A stretch of DNA of 64,000 bases from Leptolyngbya sp. PCC 6406 (GCF_000332095.2 NZ_KI913949.1:1822511-1886510); one strand, 5' to 3'. Positions 7,825 to 17,472 are shown, numbered from the stretch's first letter. Numbers and translations: made by a program. The notes: generated by a model not told the origin, from the sequence alone.

Positions 7825-10170
7825 CTAGGGCGTGCGGATGCGGAGAGGTTGCGTGATAGGGGTTTGTTTGAGAATCCCCAGGGCTTGGGTAATTTGGCCT
7901 AGGGTGCGGTGATCCCGTTGGGCATGGAGTAGGGAGGCGGCGGTTTCTAGATCTGCGATCGCACGTTGGGTATCGCCCTGCTGTTGATAGACAGAGCCTC
8001 GGTAGCAGTAAGGCAGAGCAGCCTGACCTTGATGTTGAATGGCAGCGCTGTAGGCCGCGATCGCACCGGGTCGATCGCCCAATTTCTGTCGAGCCTGTCC
8101 GTTGTAAAAATGGACCAGACTGGAGGTGGGAGCCAAGGTGGCCGCCACCTCTAAATCTTCCAGAGCTTGGGTATAGTTGCCCAGACTCAGGTGCAAGTAG
8201 CCCCGGTTACAACGGGCGGCAAACTGGTCGGAGTGCAATGCCAATGCCCGATCAAAGTCAGCCAATGCCTGCTTGGGTTGTTTACGATCGCCCCAGACGA
8301 CACCGCGATTGTTGAGGGCAAGGGCATCCTCCGGCGTGATTTGCAGTACCTGGGAATAGTCAGCAATGGCTCCGTCAGGATCCCGTAGATCGTAGCGGGT
8401 GACGGCCCGATTGAAGTAGGCCACCGCATCCTCAGGACAGAGATTGGGATCATCAAAGCGACGCAGCAGTCGCTCCACCACGGTGACATCGGTGGTGCGG
8501 AGCCGCAAATCCAGACTAGGAAAAACACTGCTGGCGGCGGGTAATTCTCGCAGGCCGACAATGGCATAGGCGCGATCGCACACCAAAAACTGCTCGTCAG
8601 TCCCCAAAATTTTGAAGGTGAAGTGGTCGGGATAGGTCTGCTTGAGGGGCAACAGTTGCCTCAGGGCGGTTTTCAGCATCTGGCGCTGGGTGCTGGCCAC
8701 AGGCCACTGTTGGTCAATACTCCTTAACAGGAGACCATCCCGGCGATCTCCGGAGTGACACCAGCCCACCTCCAACCGACAGCGGCGCTCCAACACCTCT
8801 TTGAAGCGGGTGATAAGTTCTGGGTCAAGGCGGGCAGAGGGTGACCAAGGCCATACCAAAACTAGCCGTTGTTGAACCTGATCTAGCGCCGCAAACAGCG
8901 CCTGATCAACAGTCGAAGACCAGCTTTCAGTGGCGTCAGGACTTTGGAAAGCCATCAACCATTGCGTCGGGGCTGCGGCCTCAGAAGAACTCGGTGCAGG
9001 TGTTGAAAACCGCTGGAGAAAGCCCTGTTCCCCAGGAGCAGGGAGGCTCTTGTGGTACTGCATCAAATCCTGGGTGGCCTGTTCTAGGGTGGCCAACTGC
9101 CACTGCATTCCGCTGAGGTAGGTTGCTGTGGTACCCCGGATTTCTGCTGTGATGTCAAAGGGGACGGCAATCCCATCAATCCGCTCTTCCACCTGGCGCA
9201 GCAGCCCAGCGAGACGATCTACCTCAGTGGTGAGGTCGCGCAATTGGGGCGAGGACTCGGGACGGCTACCATTGAGGGCAGCGGAACCAGCAGTCTTCAT
9301 ACTGTCCATATGCCGCCGAAGGGTATCTTGGATACTTTCTACGGTCCGCAGCTTCTCAGTCAAGGCATTGAATTCCCGACGGGGCACTAAATCCGCCACA
9401 GCCTTGATCAGTTCTCGTACCTCTCCCTTGAGGAGATGGGGGTCACTACCGGGAGCTGCTTGGCGCAAACGCCGATCCAGGTGACGCACCGCATCCTGAA
9501 GGGTAGATTGGGCAGCTTTACTCTCGCTGTTGAGGGTTTCCAAACTCACCCGAACCTGCATTAGCTCGGTTTTTAAATGAGACACATCAGCTTCAGTCGC
9601 TTCAACTCGGGGCAGGCTAGAGAGCCGCTGCACCTGTTTGTCCAGGTTGCTCAAGGTGGAGCAGGCATAGGTGTACTGATCTTGTAACTCCGCCATGTCT
9701 TGATATAGATGGCTGAGGTTGGGGCGCTCAATCCCTTGAATCCGCCGCTCTACATCCTGTTGAGTCCGTTCTAGGGCCTGAGAAAAGCGCACGACGGCGC
9801 GATCACTGTGGGCCATGGCCGCCCGCTGGAGCCCCGTCAAAGTTTCCGGGCTCGGGAGGGCACTAACCTGAGCCTGTAACTGGTTCAGATCCTTATTCAT
9901 CCGTCCCTCTAGGTTGAGGCTGCGGTGCTTGACACCGTTAATTTGCTGCTCTAAGCGACGGCGATCGATGAGTCCCATGGCCACCAAGGCCGTAACGGGA
10001 ATGGAGACCAGCGCTGCGTTTTGACTGGCAAGGGATGCTACAGTCCCTGCCCCCGCAGTGAGCATCAGGGCGGACTCTCTGAAACGAGGCCAACGTCGAA
10101 TATTCACGGGATGCACACGAAGTAAAGAGGGCTTAACGGGGAGTGGCCCCCTAGACTGATCTGGGACCAT
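7825..10170 (-). CDS. Coiled-coil, PLD-like and TPR multidomain protein
   Basis: A 781-residue protein of unknown role. After a basic N terminus there is a hydrophobic stretch (about residues 33-67) that could anchor it in a membrane. Residues 75-340 are heptad-rich and predicted coiled coil. Residues 400-560 resemble a phospholipase D-like fold without the catalytic HKD motif. From about 575 to 770 there are four to five tetratricopeptide repeats (for example AVAYFNRAVTRYDL and ALALNNRGVVWGDR). TPRs mediate protein contacts, so a scaffold role is inferred. It is monocistronic, with a long empty region upstream. Confidence 0.8.
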   Translation of the reverse strand: MVPDQSRGPLPVKPSLLRVHPVNIRRWPRFRESALMLTAGAGTVASLASQNAALVSIPVTALVAMGLIDRRRLEQQINGVKHRSLNLEGRMNKDLNQLQAQVSALPSPETLTGLQRAAMAHSDRAVVRFSQALERTQQDVERRIQGIERPNLSHLYQDMAELQDQYTYACSTLSNLDKQVQRLSSLPRVEATEADVSHLKTELMQVRVSLETLNSESKAAQSTLQDAVRHLDRRLRQAAPGSDPHLLKGEVRELIKAVADLVPRREFNALTEKLRTVESIQDTLRRHMDSMKTAGSAALNGSRPESSPQLRDLTTEVDRLAGLLRQVEERIDGIAVPFDITAEIRGTTATYLSGMQWQLATLEQATQDLMQYHKSLPAPGEQGFLQRFSTPAPSSSEAAAPTQWLMAFQSPDATESWSSTVDQALFAALDQVQQRLVLVWPWSPSARLDPELITRFKEVLERRCRLEVGWCHSGDRRDGLLLRSIDQQWPVASTQRQMLKTALRQLLPLKQTYPDHFTFKILGTDEQFLVCDRAYAIVGLRELPAASSVFPSLDLRLRTTDVTVVERLLRRFDDPNLCPEDAVAYFNRAVTRYDLRDPDGAIADYSQVLQITPEDALALNNRGVVWGDRKQPKQALADFDRALALHSDQFAARCNRGYLHLSLGNYTQALEDLEVAATLAPTSSLVHFYNGQARQKLGDRPGAIAAYSAAIQHQGQAALPYCYRGSVYQQQGDTQRAIADLETAASLLHAQRDHRTLGQITQALGILKQTPITQPLRIRTP

Positions 10171-10585
10171 CGAGTTGGGGACTCGGGCAAAACCAGAAGG
10201 CAGATGAGCACTGACCCCGCTATAACTTTCTGATCTCTGAGAGACGGATCAGGACAAGAATTCTGCTCCCACAGCAGAGAATCACCCCGTAGAGAAGCAA
10301 AGCATCAAGCAGAAAGGTGGGGTGCCCGAAAAAAACACCCTCCCTTGCCATAGATAGCGCCACACCCCTAAGGAGACAGTACCCATACTGGTCTCTACAT
10401 TTGTCGGGTCACGCACCCTCTTCACCCTTGGTAGCGGCTATGTCAACCATCGCGACGAAAGGGATCGCTATGGTTTAATTGCAGCGTAGACCCCTTAGGG
10501 ACTCGCAGGAAAATAACGTACCCGCTGATCGGGCTTGCTCCCTCTGGGAGCCATTACATGTTGGCGCAGCCTGTCTGAAAGACAT

Positions 10586-10630
10586 ACGACTTCGCTCAGC
10601 CCTCGATCACTGAAGGTTGAGCGAAGTCGT
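10586..10630. repeat. Hairpin, 13-bp perfect stem
   Basis: ACGACTTCGCTCA and its exact inverted complement TGAGCGAAGTCGT enclose a 19-base loop. It is followed by a smaller TCTCCCTTCGGGAGA hairpin at about 10641, so two structures lie back to back. Confidence 0.85.
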
Positions 10631-10912
10631 TCGCGTAGCGTCTCCCTTCGGGAGAAAACCTGGCCACTAGGTACACTAGACCTGTTGTGAAATACTGTTC
10701 AAAATCGCTGAAAGCCTTGCTACAAAGCACTTTCGGGGTTTTTGGACAAGAAAGGCTGAAAGCCTTGCCTAGAAGGCGTTTTGAGGTTTTTCGAGTTTAA
10801 TTCACAACAACTCTACTATTAACCCGCACCTCCCTTAGCGTGCTCATTGACTGACAACACGATCTGGAACCGACATTCTGGGTTGGGTCAGAAAACTATC
10901 CCCTAGTAATGA

Positions 10913-10977
10913 TTCACTCACCCCCGGCTAAACCGCTACAACCCTTGATCCCTTGTTTGAAGGAAGGGGGATGTGAA
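10913..10977 (+). repeat. Short dispersed repeat, copy A
   Basis: Shares GGCTAAACCGCTACAACCC with a second copy at 22191-22250, each followed by a CC...GG hairpin (CCTTGTTTGAAGGAAGG here). It is a two-copy family in this window. Confidence 0.75.
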
Positions 10978-11060
10978 CAGTTACGCCCCCTAAATTTCAC
11001 CCAAATTCTTTAGGGAAGCGGTTTCTATGTCCAATGTAGGATTTTTGCCAGTCAACAAGC

Positions 11061-12944
11061 TTAGCCTTTCTGATTAGATGAGCGCACTGAGAAATCTTGA
11101 TGAACAGGAACTTCAATCACAAACTCCGTTCCCTGATCTAGGGTGGAATAGCACCGTAGATTTCCACCGTGTTTTTCGGTTACGATTTGATGGCTAATAG
11201 ACAGTCCAAGTCCGGTCCCTTTACCAATAGCTTTTGTTGTAAAGAACGGATCGAAAATCTTAGCCTGCGTAGCCTCATCGATTCCTGGACCATTGTTAGC
11301 AATGCGAATGGCTACCTGGTTAGATCCACTAGTTGCCGTAGAGATTGTGATCCTGCTTGGATTTGCCTTCACAGCATCGACGCTGCGTTTTTTATCGTAC
11401 TCGTCTAGAGCATCAAGGGCGTTAGAGATTATATTCATAAATACCTGATTGAGCTGTCCTGGATAACACTCCACCAAGGGCAGTGTGTCATATGTCTTGA
11501 CTAGCTGAATTTCAGGATAATCATTATTTCTCTTAAATCGATTTTGCAAAATCATCAACGTACTGTCAATGCCTTCATGCAGATCAACGGTCTTAAATTC
11601 CGCTTCATCCAAGCGAGAAAAGTTGCGTAAAGACTTAACTATTTCGCGAATACGATCGACTCCCAACTTCATTGACTCCAGTAGTTTAGGAAAGTCATCC
11701 TTGAGAAAGTCTACTTCGCTTTCTTCAAGGGCTAACTGGATATCTGCTGATGGCATGGGGTAGCTTTGTCGATAGAGAGCTAATAAGTCTAGTAGGTTAT
11801 CAGCATATTCTTTGGTATGAACTAGGTTGCCATAGATGAAATTAACGGGATTATTGATCTCGTGAGCAACCCCAGCTACCAGATGTCCCAGACTAGACAT
11901 CTTTTCCGTTTGCACTAACTGGGTTTGGGTTTTTTGCAGGTTCACTAGGGTTTGTGACAGTTCATCAGTTCGTTCTGCCACTCGCCTCTCCAAAAGAATA
12001 TTGGCTTCCTTCAATCCATCTTCTGCAAGCTTTTGTTGATTGATTGTAGAGGATAAAATCAACAGAGTTAAAGCAGCGACACCAATAAAGGACTGTAGTA
12101 GAACCAGAGAATTTTCGGATGAAATTAGTGCAAAAATGCCATTTCCTTGGGCTGTTGCGGCAATAGAAATCAGAGATAGAGCAACAACTAAAAGAGTCCC
12201 TCCACGCTCACCAAAGCGAAACGCTGCCCAGACCATAGGCAACAAAAACATATATTCTAAAGGGTTACCTATACCAAAAGTTTGCCACGAGATGAAAACC
12301 GTAAGCCCAATTAATAGTGCTAGTTCACCTATTTTTTGAGGCGTAACATTCCAGTTTTCGATCCTCTCCCGCCAAGTCAATATGAAGGGCGCAAAGACTA
12401 AAAATCCTACGGTATCTGCTGTCCACCAAGTTCGCCATACGGTAGCGTAGTCTGCCGAGGGTACCACCCCGTTCAAATACAGTACTGTTGTTCCCAATGT
12501 GGCATTAAAGACAGGAGACAGACTGGTTGCGATCGCAAATATTAAGGTATATCTTACGGTGCTTAGAAACGCCTGATTGTTGGTCCACCGTAAAATCAGT
12601 AGTGCTGCGATCACAGCCTCCGCAAATTCACCTATCCCCATCGTCAAACCAATGGGCAAGCTTTCATAGAAGGAAACATCAAGCACCCAGTAACCCAGAA
12701 GGATACCTGGCCAAACCCTAAATCTACTGATCAACAATGCTGCCAGGGAAATACCTGAAAGCGGCCAAATGGGAGTGACATCACCGATCGTAGCGAATTG
12801 AAATGCCATCATACCCACTGCATGAAGGGTTACAACCATCAACCCATTAAACAGCAGTATTTTCCCCGTGAAAAAATCATCTATTTTGACGCCCACTCCA
12901 GAGTCATGGGCTTTACTGAACGCTGGAGAATTAGTCCGAGTCAT
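11061..12944 (-). CDS. MASE1-domain sensor histidine kinase
   Basis: A membrane two-component kinase of about 627 residues. The N-terminal ~300 residues hold eight or so hydrophobic helices of the MASE1 type ([14 protein letters not shown] and the FRFGERGGT loop are family-like). A coiled coil (about 305-350) leads to the kinase core with phospho-acceptor [15 protein letters not shown]-box-like [37 protein letters not shown]. The signal is unknown. I prefer the ATG at 12944 over the GTG at 12959 because the extra five residues have no support. The kinase core is very similar to that of the bilin-GAF kinase at 23639-25912, so the two look like paralogues with different sensors. No response regulator is adjacent. 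Confidence 0.88.
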   Translation of the reverse strand: MTRTNSPAFSKAHDSGVGVKIDDFFTGKILLFNGLMVVTLHAVGMMAFQFATIGDVTPIWPLSGISLAALLISRFRVWPGILLGYWVLDVSFYESLPIGLTMGIGEFAEAVIAALLILRWTNNQAFLSTVRYTLIFAIATSLSPVFNATLGTTVLYLNGVVPSADYATVWRTWWTADTVGFLVFAPFILTWRERIENWNVTPQKIGELALLIGLTVFISWQTFGIGNPLEYMFLLPMVWAAFRFGERGGTLLVVALSLISIAATAQGNGIFALISSENSLVLLQSFIGVAALTLLILSSTINQQKLAEDGLKEANILLERRVAERTDELSQTLVNLQKTQTQLVQTEKMSSLGHLVAGVAHEINNPVNFIYGNLVHTKEYADNLLDLLALYRQSYPMPSADIQLALEESEVDFLKDDFPKLLESMKLGVDRIREIVKSLRNFSRLDEAEFKTVDLHEGIDSTLMILQNRFKRNNDYPEIQLVKTYDTLPLVECYPGQLNQVFMNIISNALDALDEYDKKRSVDAVKANPSRITISTATSGSNQVAIRIANNGPGIDEATQAKIFDPFFTTKAIGKGTGLGLSISHQIVTEKHGGNLRCYSTLDQGTEFVIEVPVHQDFSVRSSNQKG

Positions 12945-12976
12945 ACAAGGAATCCACACACAGTCATCAAATGGAA

Positions 12977-13000
12977 TATGGGCACCTCAAGGTGCCCATA
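12977..13000. repeat. 24-bp palindrome
   Basis: TATGGGCACC and its complement GGTGCCCATA flank TCAA. It lies just upstream of the MASE1 kinase gene (minus strand) and upstream of a small plus-strand ORF, so it could be an operator or a terminator. A tandem AATGCCCAAAGCC duplication follows at 13009-13042. Confidence 0.7.
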
Positions 13001-13092
13001 TATGTATAATGCCCAAAGCCTCGGCATAATGCCCAAAGCCCCGGCAATCAAGATCCAGTATTTTGGAATCTTGTGAGGTGCCAAGGTTAACC

Positions 13093-13245
13093 ATGAAACC
13101 CTTGATAACAGGAGATCGGCTGTACCTCCCTTACCCCATACCCTGGGAGTATCGTTGGGAGAAAGCTATGGAACCCCTGATAGTAAGAGATAGGCTATAC
13201 CTCACCCAGAAGGGAAATGCTGTCGCCCTCCTGGGATCAGAATGA
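13093..13245 (+). CDS. Possible 50-residue protein with internal duplication
   Basis: I do not recognise this ORF and it may not be real. Its two halves start with related peptides, MKPLITGDRLYL and MEPLIVRDRLYL, encoded by 36-bp direct repeats at 13093 and 13168. Several of the differences between the copies are synonymous (TTG/CTG, CGG/AGG, CTG/CTA), which suggests that the peptide has been under selection. It lies between a palindrome at 12977-13000 and a terminator-like hairpin at 13275-13296. An in-frame ATG at 13063 would extend it to 60 residues. Confidence 0.35.
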   Translation: MKPLITGDRLYLPYPIPWEYRWEKAMEPLIVRDRLYLTQKGNAVALLGSE

Positions 13246-13274
13246 AAACCATAATCAGTAATCCATTCTGCTTT

Positions 13275-13296
13275 CCAGACCCCTTGCGGGGTCTGG
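13275..13296 (+). terminator. Terminator-like hairpin
   Basis: A perfect 9-bp stem CCAGACCCC/GGGGTCTGG with a TTGC loop is followed by GATTTC on the plus strand. It sits 30 bases after the small ORF and before the stop of the convergent GNAT-like gene. Confidence 0.55.
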
Positions 13297-13350
13297 ATTT
13301 CAAGGTTTATAAGTGCAGCCAGCACCAAAATTCCAGGAGAGCCAGACAGC

Positions 13351-14844
13351 TTACATTTTGTAAACAACCCAATACATCCTATTTTGAGCTACTGGGAAGA
13401 ATTTTTCCTTAAACCCAAACAGCCCCGAAGTTTCTGAACCCCCTAGATTTAAGTAGCGATATCCTGCCTGTTTCAGCACTTTGCAGCATTCAACGATCAA
13501 ATACTCCGACAGATACGGAAACTTTTGGTGAAGAGTAATACTGGCATACAATCCGGCCATATCTTCACTCACTGCTTCCATGGCAAAGAATCCCGCTGCT
13601 TCTCCGGCAACACGAACCATCTGAGCAAAATAGGATTTCCCGTTCTTGCCCACCGGGGGATAGTGAACGATATTGTCATAGTCACTAGGCCGAGAGATAT
13701 GTAACTGTCTCACATCAAGATAATCAAAAAACTCTTGAACAATGGTATCGGCTTCCGCAGAGTTGTCCTCACTGTGATCCTTGCCCAGAGGTTCCCAGGT
13801 TGTTTCAGCCTCAAATTTCGCACAGTACCTGCGGTAGTTGCGTTTTAGACTGCTAGTGGCTTCATACTTTTCGAGTCGCTGAAGCACTTGATCTACATCC
13901 ACGATCTGCTCGGGGAACGTATCGTCTTCTTCCATAGCTTGATCATGCCAGGGATAGTCTTCAATCGGAGAAAATCCAGTTTGAAGTAATTGATCTCGCT
14001 CCTCAAGAGTCAGCTTTTTCACAAACACCGGCACCCCACTCAGCTCCAGCAAATGTTTTGATAAGGTGCGCAAACTGTCAGGATCAAATTCACCCATGGG
14101 ATTAACTACGTGATAGTGCCAGCTTCCCCCTAGGGTAAAGCGATCGCCCAAACCAATAGCGACCAACATCCGCCCATCAAAGTATTTCATCCCCAACCCA
14201 TCAGGCCCCAACCCATTGACGGCTTGACAAAGATAGTAAAAGCTATTGCCATAGCCCGGATTTGGATCCGCTTCCCGAAAACTATGGAACAGGTTTCGAT
14301 CTTTAGATGTGATGTAAGAAACCCGCCCACCGTAGCGTTTGACAATACCTTCTGCCAAACGGTGTTTATCCTCTAGCGTGCTAGTTTGAGTGGAGGGATT
14401 TTTCGCCGCCGACCACATCCACAAAAACTGCTTTCGGTGGGTATCAGCAACGGAGAAATCATCAACCACCACGATTTTATCTGTTGATCCCCAAATGATT
14501 GTGGCGACCTTATTACCATAGATACAGATAGGAATAGCGCTGAAAACATGCTCTGGCATCCAGCGACAGTGTTTCTGATGCTCTTGGAGCAGTGCCATAT
14601 TTTCTGGATGGGTCAAGATTTGAAGACTAATACCTTGATCCGTTAACGTTTGTAGCTGCGTTAAAATGTGTGTCGGGTTATCTGCCAGAAATTTTCCGGC
14701 ATCAATTCCACTCAGATAAACCGTCCCACCAGCATTGCCAAAGGTTTGTACCACCTCTTCGAGCATAAGCTGTACAACGTTATCACCCTCGTATACCTGG
14801 ATCGGCTCCTGGCTTATCTTAGGACTTTTCAATTCAGCACCCAT
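13351..14844 (-). CDS. Two-domain protein with C-terminal GNAT/DUF2156-like fold
   Basis: A 497-residue soluble protein I cannot assign to a named enzyme. Residues 20-180 look like a phospholipase D-like or regulator sensor fold (VYLSGIDAGKFL, IYGNKVATIIWGS). Residues 190-490 resemble an acyl- or aminoacyl-transfer GNAT fold; the end, LNLGGSETSGLFGFKEKF, is the pattern seen in FemAB and DUF2156 C termini. The ATG is preceded by a GAGGAT ribosome site. It is followed on the same strand by nothing; the SAM methyltransferase at 15002-15739 lies upstream in the same direction (157-base gap), so the two could be co-transcribed and act on one substrate. Function is inference only. Confidence 0.75.
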   Translation of the reverse strand: MGAELKSPKISQEPIQVYEGDNVVQLMLEEVVQTFGNAGGTVYLSGIDAGKFLADNPTHILTQLQTLTDQGISLQILTHPENMALLQEHQKHCRWMPEHVFSAIPICIYGNKVATIIWGSTDKIVVVDDFSVADTHRKQFLWMWSAAKNPSTQTSTLEDKHRLAEGIVKRYGGRVSYITSKDRNLFHSFREADPNPGYGNSFYYLCQAVNGLGPDGLGMKYFDGRMLVAIGLGDRFTLGGSWHYHVVNPMGEFDPDSLRTLSKHLLELSGVPVFVKKLTLEERDQLLQTGFSPIEDYPWHDQAMEEDDTFPEQIVDVDQVLQRLEKYEATSSLKRNYRRYCAKFEAETTWEPLGKDHSEDNSAEADTIVQEFFDYLDVRQLHISRPSDYDNIVHYPPVGKNGKSYFAQMVRVAGEAAGFFAMEAVSEDMAGLYASITLHQKFPYLSEYLIVECCKVLKQAGYRYLNLGGSETSGLFGFKEKFFPVAQNRMYWVVYKM

Positions 14845-15001
14845 CGGTTAAATCCTCGTATTAGCGAAAATCCATCATGAACAAACTGCACTGACTGATC
14901 TAACCCCTACCAGAACAACATCGTAAACCCTGTCTATGTGACTGATGAGTCAACAGGTTAGGAGACGACCATGTTTTCCTGGATGATCTGATCTTGACCA
15001 A

Positions 15002-15739
15002 TTACTGTTTCTTGAGGACATAAATTGTCCAGCAGGGAAAATCGCATTCGTTGACCCACGCAAATGGTTCATGGCCCTGGGCTAAGGGCTGCATAGCTTC
15101 AATCACCTGAAAGCCGCTTTGTTGAAATACTTGACGATAATCATTATCTGTCCAGTAATAGTCGAACAGCACGATGTCGGTATCTCGAATGCCCACCCTA
15201 ACTTTGCAGCCTGATGCTAGACAGGTCTCATCAATCGGGCCGATCTCAAATGACGACCAGTGATGACGATAGTACTCTTCTGACCCAGTGACGATAATGA
15301 CAATGCCCTCATCAGTTAAGACGCGGTTAAGCTCCCCGAATGTATTCATCATTTGGGTAATCGAACTATATTCGAGCAGCACAAAACTTTGAAAGATTGC
15401 GTCAAAGTGGTGATTAGAGAAAGGTAACTGTTCGGAATCCAACAGATAATATTCACCCTCTGCCGCCTGCCGTGCTTTTGTGAGCATTGACGGATTAATA
15501 TCAACACCAACGGTATCAAAGCCTAGGCTCCTCAAAAAACGAGTCGATCGCCCCGTGCCACAGCCAAAATCGAGCAGCTTCCCCCTACTGTTGTGACGCT
15601 CGAACCACTCAGCTACCGCGTTGAAGGCCAAAAAATAGCTGCCCTCAAGCTTCAACTCTGAGTACTGCCCAGAGAATTGCCGATAGTCATGGGTTTGCAA
15701 CGGTATAGGTTCAATGGTGGGGGGAGGTAATCCAACCAT
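15002..15739 (-). CDS. Class I SAM-dependent methyltransferase
   Basis: A 245-residue soluble enzyme expected to transfer a methyl group from S-adenosylmethionine. The SAM-binding motif I is LLDFGCGTGRSTRFL, followed by motif II VGVDINPSMLTKAR and LDSEQLPFSNHHFDAIFQSF, the Methyltransf_11 pattern. The substrate cannot be told from the sequence. The gene runs in the same direction as the GNAT-like gene 157 bases downstream, and a shared pathway is plausible. Confidence 0.88.
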   Translation of the reverse strand: MVGLPPPTIEPIPLQTHDYRQFSGQYSELKLEGSYFLAFNAVAEWFERHNSRGKLLDFGCGTGRSTRFLRSLGFDTVGVDINPSMLTKARQAAEGEYYLLDSEQLPFSNHHFDAIFQSFVLLEYSSITQMMNTFGELNRVLTDEGIVIIVTGSEEYYRHHWSSFEIGPIDETCLASGCKVRVGIRDTDIVLFDYYWTDNDYRQVFQQSGFQVIEAMQPLAQGHEPFAWVNECDFPCWTIYVLKKQ

Positions 15740-15857
15740 CTACAGAGCCTCCAAATTATGAAGTAAGCATGAAGTTCGACCTCTGTAGAGTTGCATACCT
15801 CAGGCATAATCACCTCCGTTTAATCCCTGAAGATGGGAACTAGATCAATGTAGGCAA

Positions 15858-15892
15858 TAAAAAAGCGTCTGCAATTTACACATTGCAGACGC
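15858..15892 (-). terminator. Rho-independent terminator of rpsU
   Basis: On the minus strand GCGTCTGCAAT pairs with ATTGCAGACGC and is followed by TTTTTTATT. It lies about 50 bases past the rpsU stop and is a textbook intrinsic terminator. Confidence 0.92.
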
Positions 15893-15942
15893 CTATCAAA
15901 ATTGGGGAATGGAAGAACTTGACCAAAGAGGGGCTAGGGGAT

Positions 15943-16119
15943 TTAGTGAAACCGCTTCTTACGGCGGGCCACTTCTTTGCGCTTGCGCTTTTCCTGGGGT
16001 GTTTCAAAGTGCCGTCGGCGCTTTACCTCCGAAAACACCCCTGCCTTAGAAACCTGACGCTTAAAGCGTCGCAATGCCGATTCAATGCCTTCGTTTTCAC
16101 CAACAAGGACCTGGGTCAT
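15943..16119 (-). CDS. rpsU: 30S ribosomal protein S21
   Basis: A 58-residue, strongly basic small-subunit protein, with [19 protein letters not shown] at the N terminus and the Arg/Lys-rich end [16 protein letters not shown]21 helps initiation by the 30S subunit near the anti-Shine-Dalgarno region. I chose the ATG at 16119 because the frame upstream to 16203 adds 28 residues unlike S21. It is followed by a strong terminator and appears monocistronic. Confidence 0.96.
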   Translation of the reverse strand: MTQVLVGENEGIESALRRFKRQVSKAGVFSEVKRRRHFETPQEKRKRKEVARRKKRFH

Positions 16120-16278
16120 ACCGATCGTTTGGACTCGACAAGTAAAAAACGTAAATACTGCTATGGAGAAACCCTTCAAGATCAGCCAATGGCTACCTTT
16201 CAAGGCTGAAAAGATACACGGAGTTTGGGTACACAGTCCCCGCCGCGCACTCTACAAATACCATACCGCAAAAGTGAC

Positions 16279-17472
16279 CTAAAGCATCCATTCCAGGAAA
16301 ACGCCGACGCGGCTGTCCTGACGACCGGGGGCGTTTTGGGTCTGAATATCCGTTGAGATTCGCAGTTGGGAGGTGACGGCATAGCCAACGGAGAAGGTAG
16401 TGAGCCCGACCACATTCTGAGTTCCCGGTGCTACCCAGGTTTGGGTCAAAGCGAGATCGGCAGCCCCAGTGCGTGAAGGAATTAAGACAATGCGAAAGCC
16501 CACATTCAATCCCTCAACGGTGTAGGTAGGGGTGTCTAGGTGACGGTAGCCCAGCACGGGGGCGACATTGCCGTACCAGCCCAAGGGCAGTAAATAATAC
16601 TGGGCGTCAATACCATAGCTGGCACGATGGTCTCCATCGCGGTTTGCATTCTGGCTATAGTCGGCGCTGAGAGTAAGCGGCGTGCGGCCCACAAAGAAGT
16701 CCTGCACCCCTAGGTAAAATCCACTAGTTTGATTGTTGGAGGGAAACTGGGCATAGCCCACCCGTAGCCGGGGGCGAAAGGCTGGGTCATGGCGAATATC
16801 TGCCGCTACGTCGGGGATGGATTGGAGCCATCGTCGCAGCACGGGGCTGCTTTCGATGATGGCGGGGTCGATATCAATGGCGGAGGAATTAGTGGCGATT
16901 GCCTCCCCATCCCACGTCTCTTCTAAGGCGGGGGAGGCGGTGCTCTGCAAATTTTGTACCGTTTGCACCCAAATTTCCCTGGTGGCAAAGCTTTCGGCTC
17001 CTGCTGCACGCTCTTCAGGAGCGCTCGCTTCTAGGGGGGCAGCCTCTAGGGGGGTGTCTATCTCCACCCATTCCTCGGCAGGCAACGGAGCCCGAACAGT
17101 GCCCTGGGACAAACGGCCCTTGGTGGAAAAGTAGGGAGTTCCCTTGAACTGGGGAGCTTGGGGAGGCGCGATGGCCAGAGACCGGTCCAAAGGGACCATC
17201 GCGGCAGTGCGATGGTCTCCGACCGGCCTTTGGCCATCGCACTTTACCCCATTCGGTTCTGAGGACAATTCAGTGGTAGGCCCGTCTTGGGGAAGTGGGC
17301 AGAGATCCGAAATTGCTGAAAGGGGCAGGGCAAGGGCGCGATGCTCAGGGACCAGTCCAAAGGGACCATCGCAGACCACCATGCTAGCCAAAGCCAGACC
17401 AATTCCGCCCCCGACTGCCCCTCTTCCCCGCCATTGATCCCGCACTATGGTCACGTCATCCCTCCTCACCAT
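16279..17472 (-). CDS. Probable outer-membrane beta-barrel protein
   Basis: A 397-residue protein not assigned to a named family. The N-terminal ~30 residues include a hydrophobic stretch that could be a signal peptide. A long Pro/Ala/Glu-rich linker (about 60-210) leads to a C-terminal ~190-residue region of alternating polar and hydrophobic residues (RLRVGYAQF, LTLSADYSQN, YGIDAQYYLLPLGWYG, VGFRIVLIP) that ends VGVFLEWML, as expected for a barrel. The linker part contains three related palindromes (17168-17372) in the coding DNA. Location in the outer membrane is inferred. Confidence 0.65.
   Translation of the reverse strand: MVRRDDVTIVRDQWRGRGAVGGGIGLALASMVVCDGPFGLVPEHRALALPLSAISDLCPLPQDGPTTELSSEPNGVKCDGQRPVGDHRTAAMVPLDRSLAIAPPQAPQFKGTPYFSTKGRLSQGTVRAPLPAEEWVEIDTPLEAAPLEASAPEERAAGAESFATREIWVQTVQNLQSTASPALEETWDGEAIATNSSAIDIDPAIIESSPVLRRWLQSIPDVAADIRHDPAFRPRLRVGYAQFPSNNQTSGFYLGVQDFFVGRTPLTLSADYSQNANRDGDHRASYGIDAQYYLLPLGWYGNVAPVLGYRHLDTPTYTVEGLNVGFRIVLIPSRTGAADLALTQTWVAPGTQNVVGLTTFSVGYAVTSQLRISTDIQTQNAPGRQDSRVGVFLEWML
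17168..17372. repeat. Three palindromic repeats inside a coding region
   Basis: Units at 17168-17202, 17207-17242 and 17338-17372 each begin GCGATG and end CATCGC with GGTC/GACC-rich centres (AGGGACCATCGC in two of them). They are inverted repeats that have been translated into the linker of the barrel protein, giving peptides such as CDGPFGLVPEHRALA. Confidence 0.8.

Larger units (their letters stand above)
10171..11060. other. Long intergenic region with several repeats
   Basis: About 890 bases without a convincing gene. It contains a strong hairpin (10586-10630), a motif AGGGACTCGCAGGAAAATA at about 10496 that recurs near 32289, two related AAAGCCTTGC segments at about 10710 and 10750, and a copy of a short dispersed repeat at 10913-10977. 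An unannotated small RNA is possible, but I recognise none. Confidence 0.5.

Noticed and set aside
10330-10520. Possible structured RNA in the long gap upstream of the TPR gene
   Set aside because: Some local pairing is present, but I could not match it to a known RNA and saw no clear promoter or terminator.
13131-13367. Minus-strand 78-residue frame upstream of the GNAT-like gene's stop
   Set aside because: It overlaps the hairpin and the duplicated plus-strand ORF and has no protein-like pattern.
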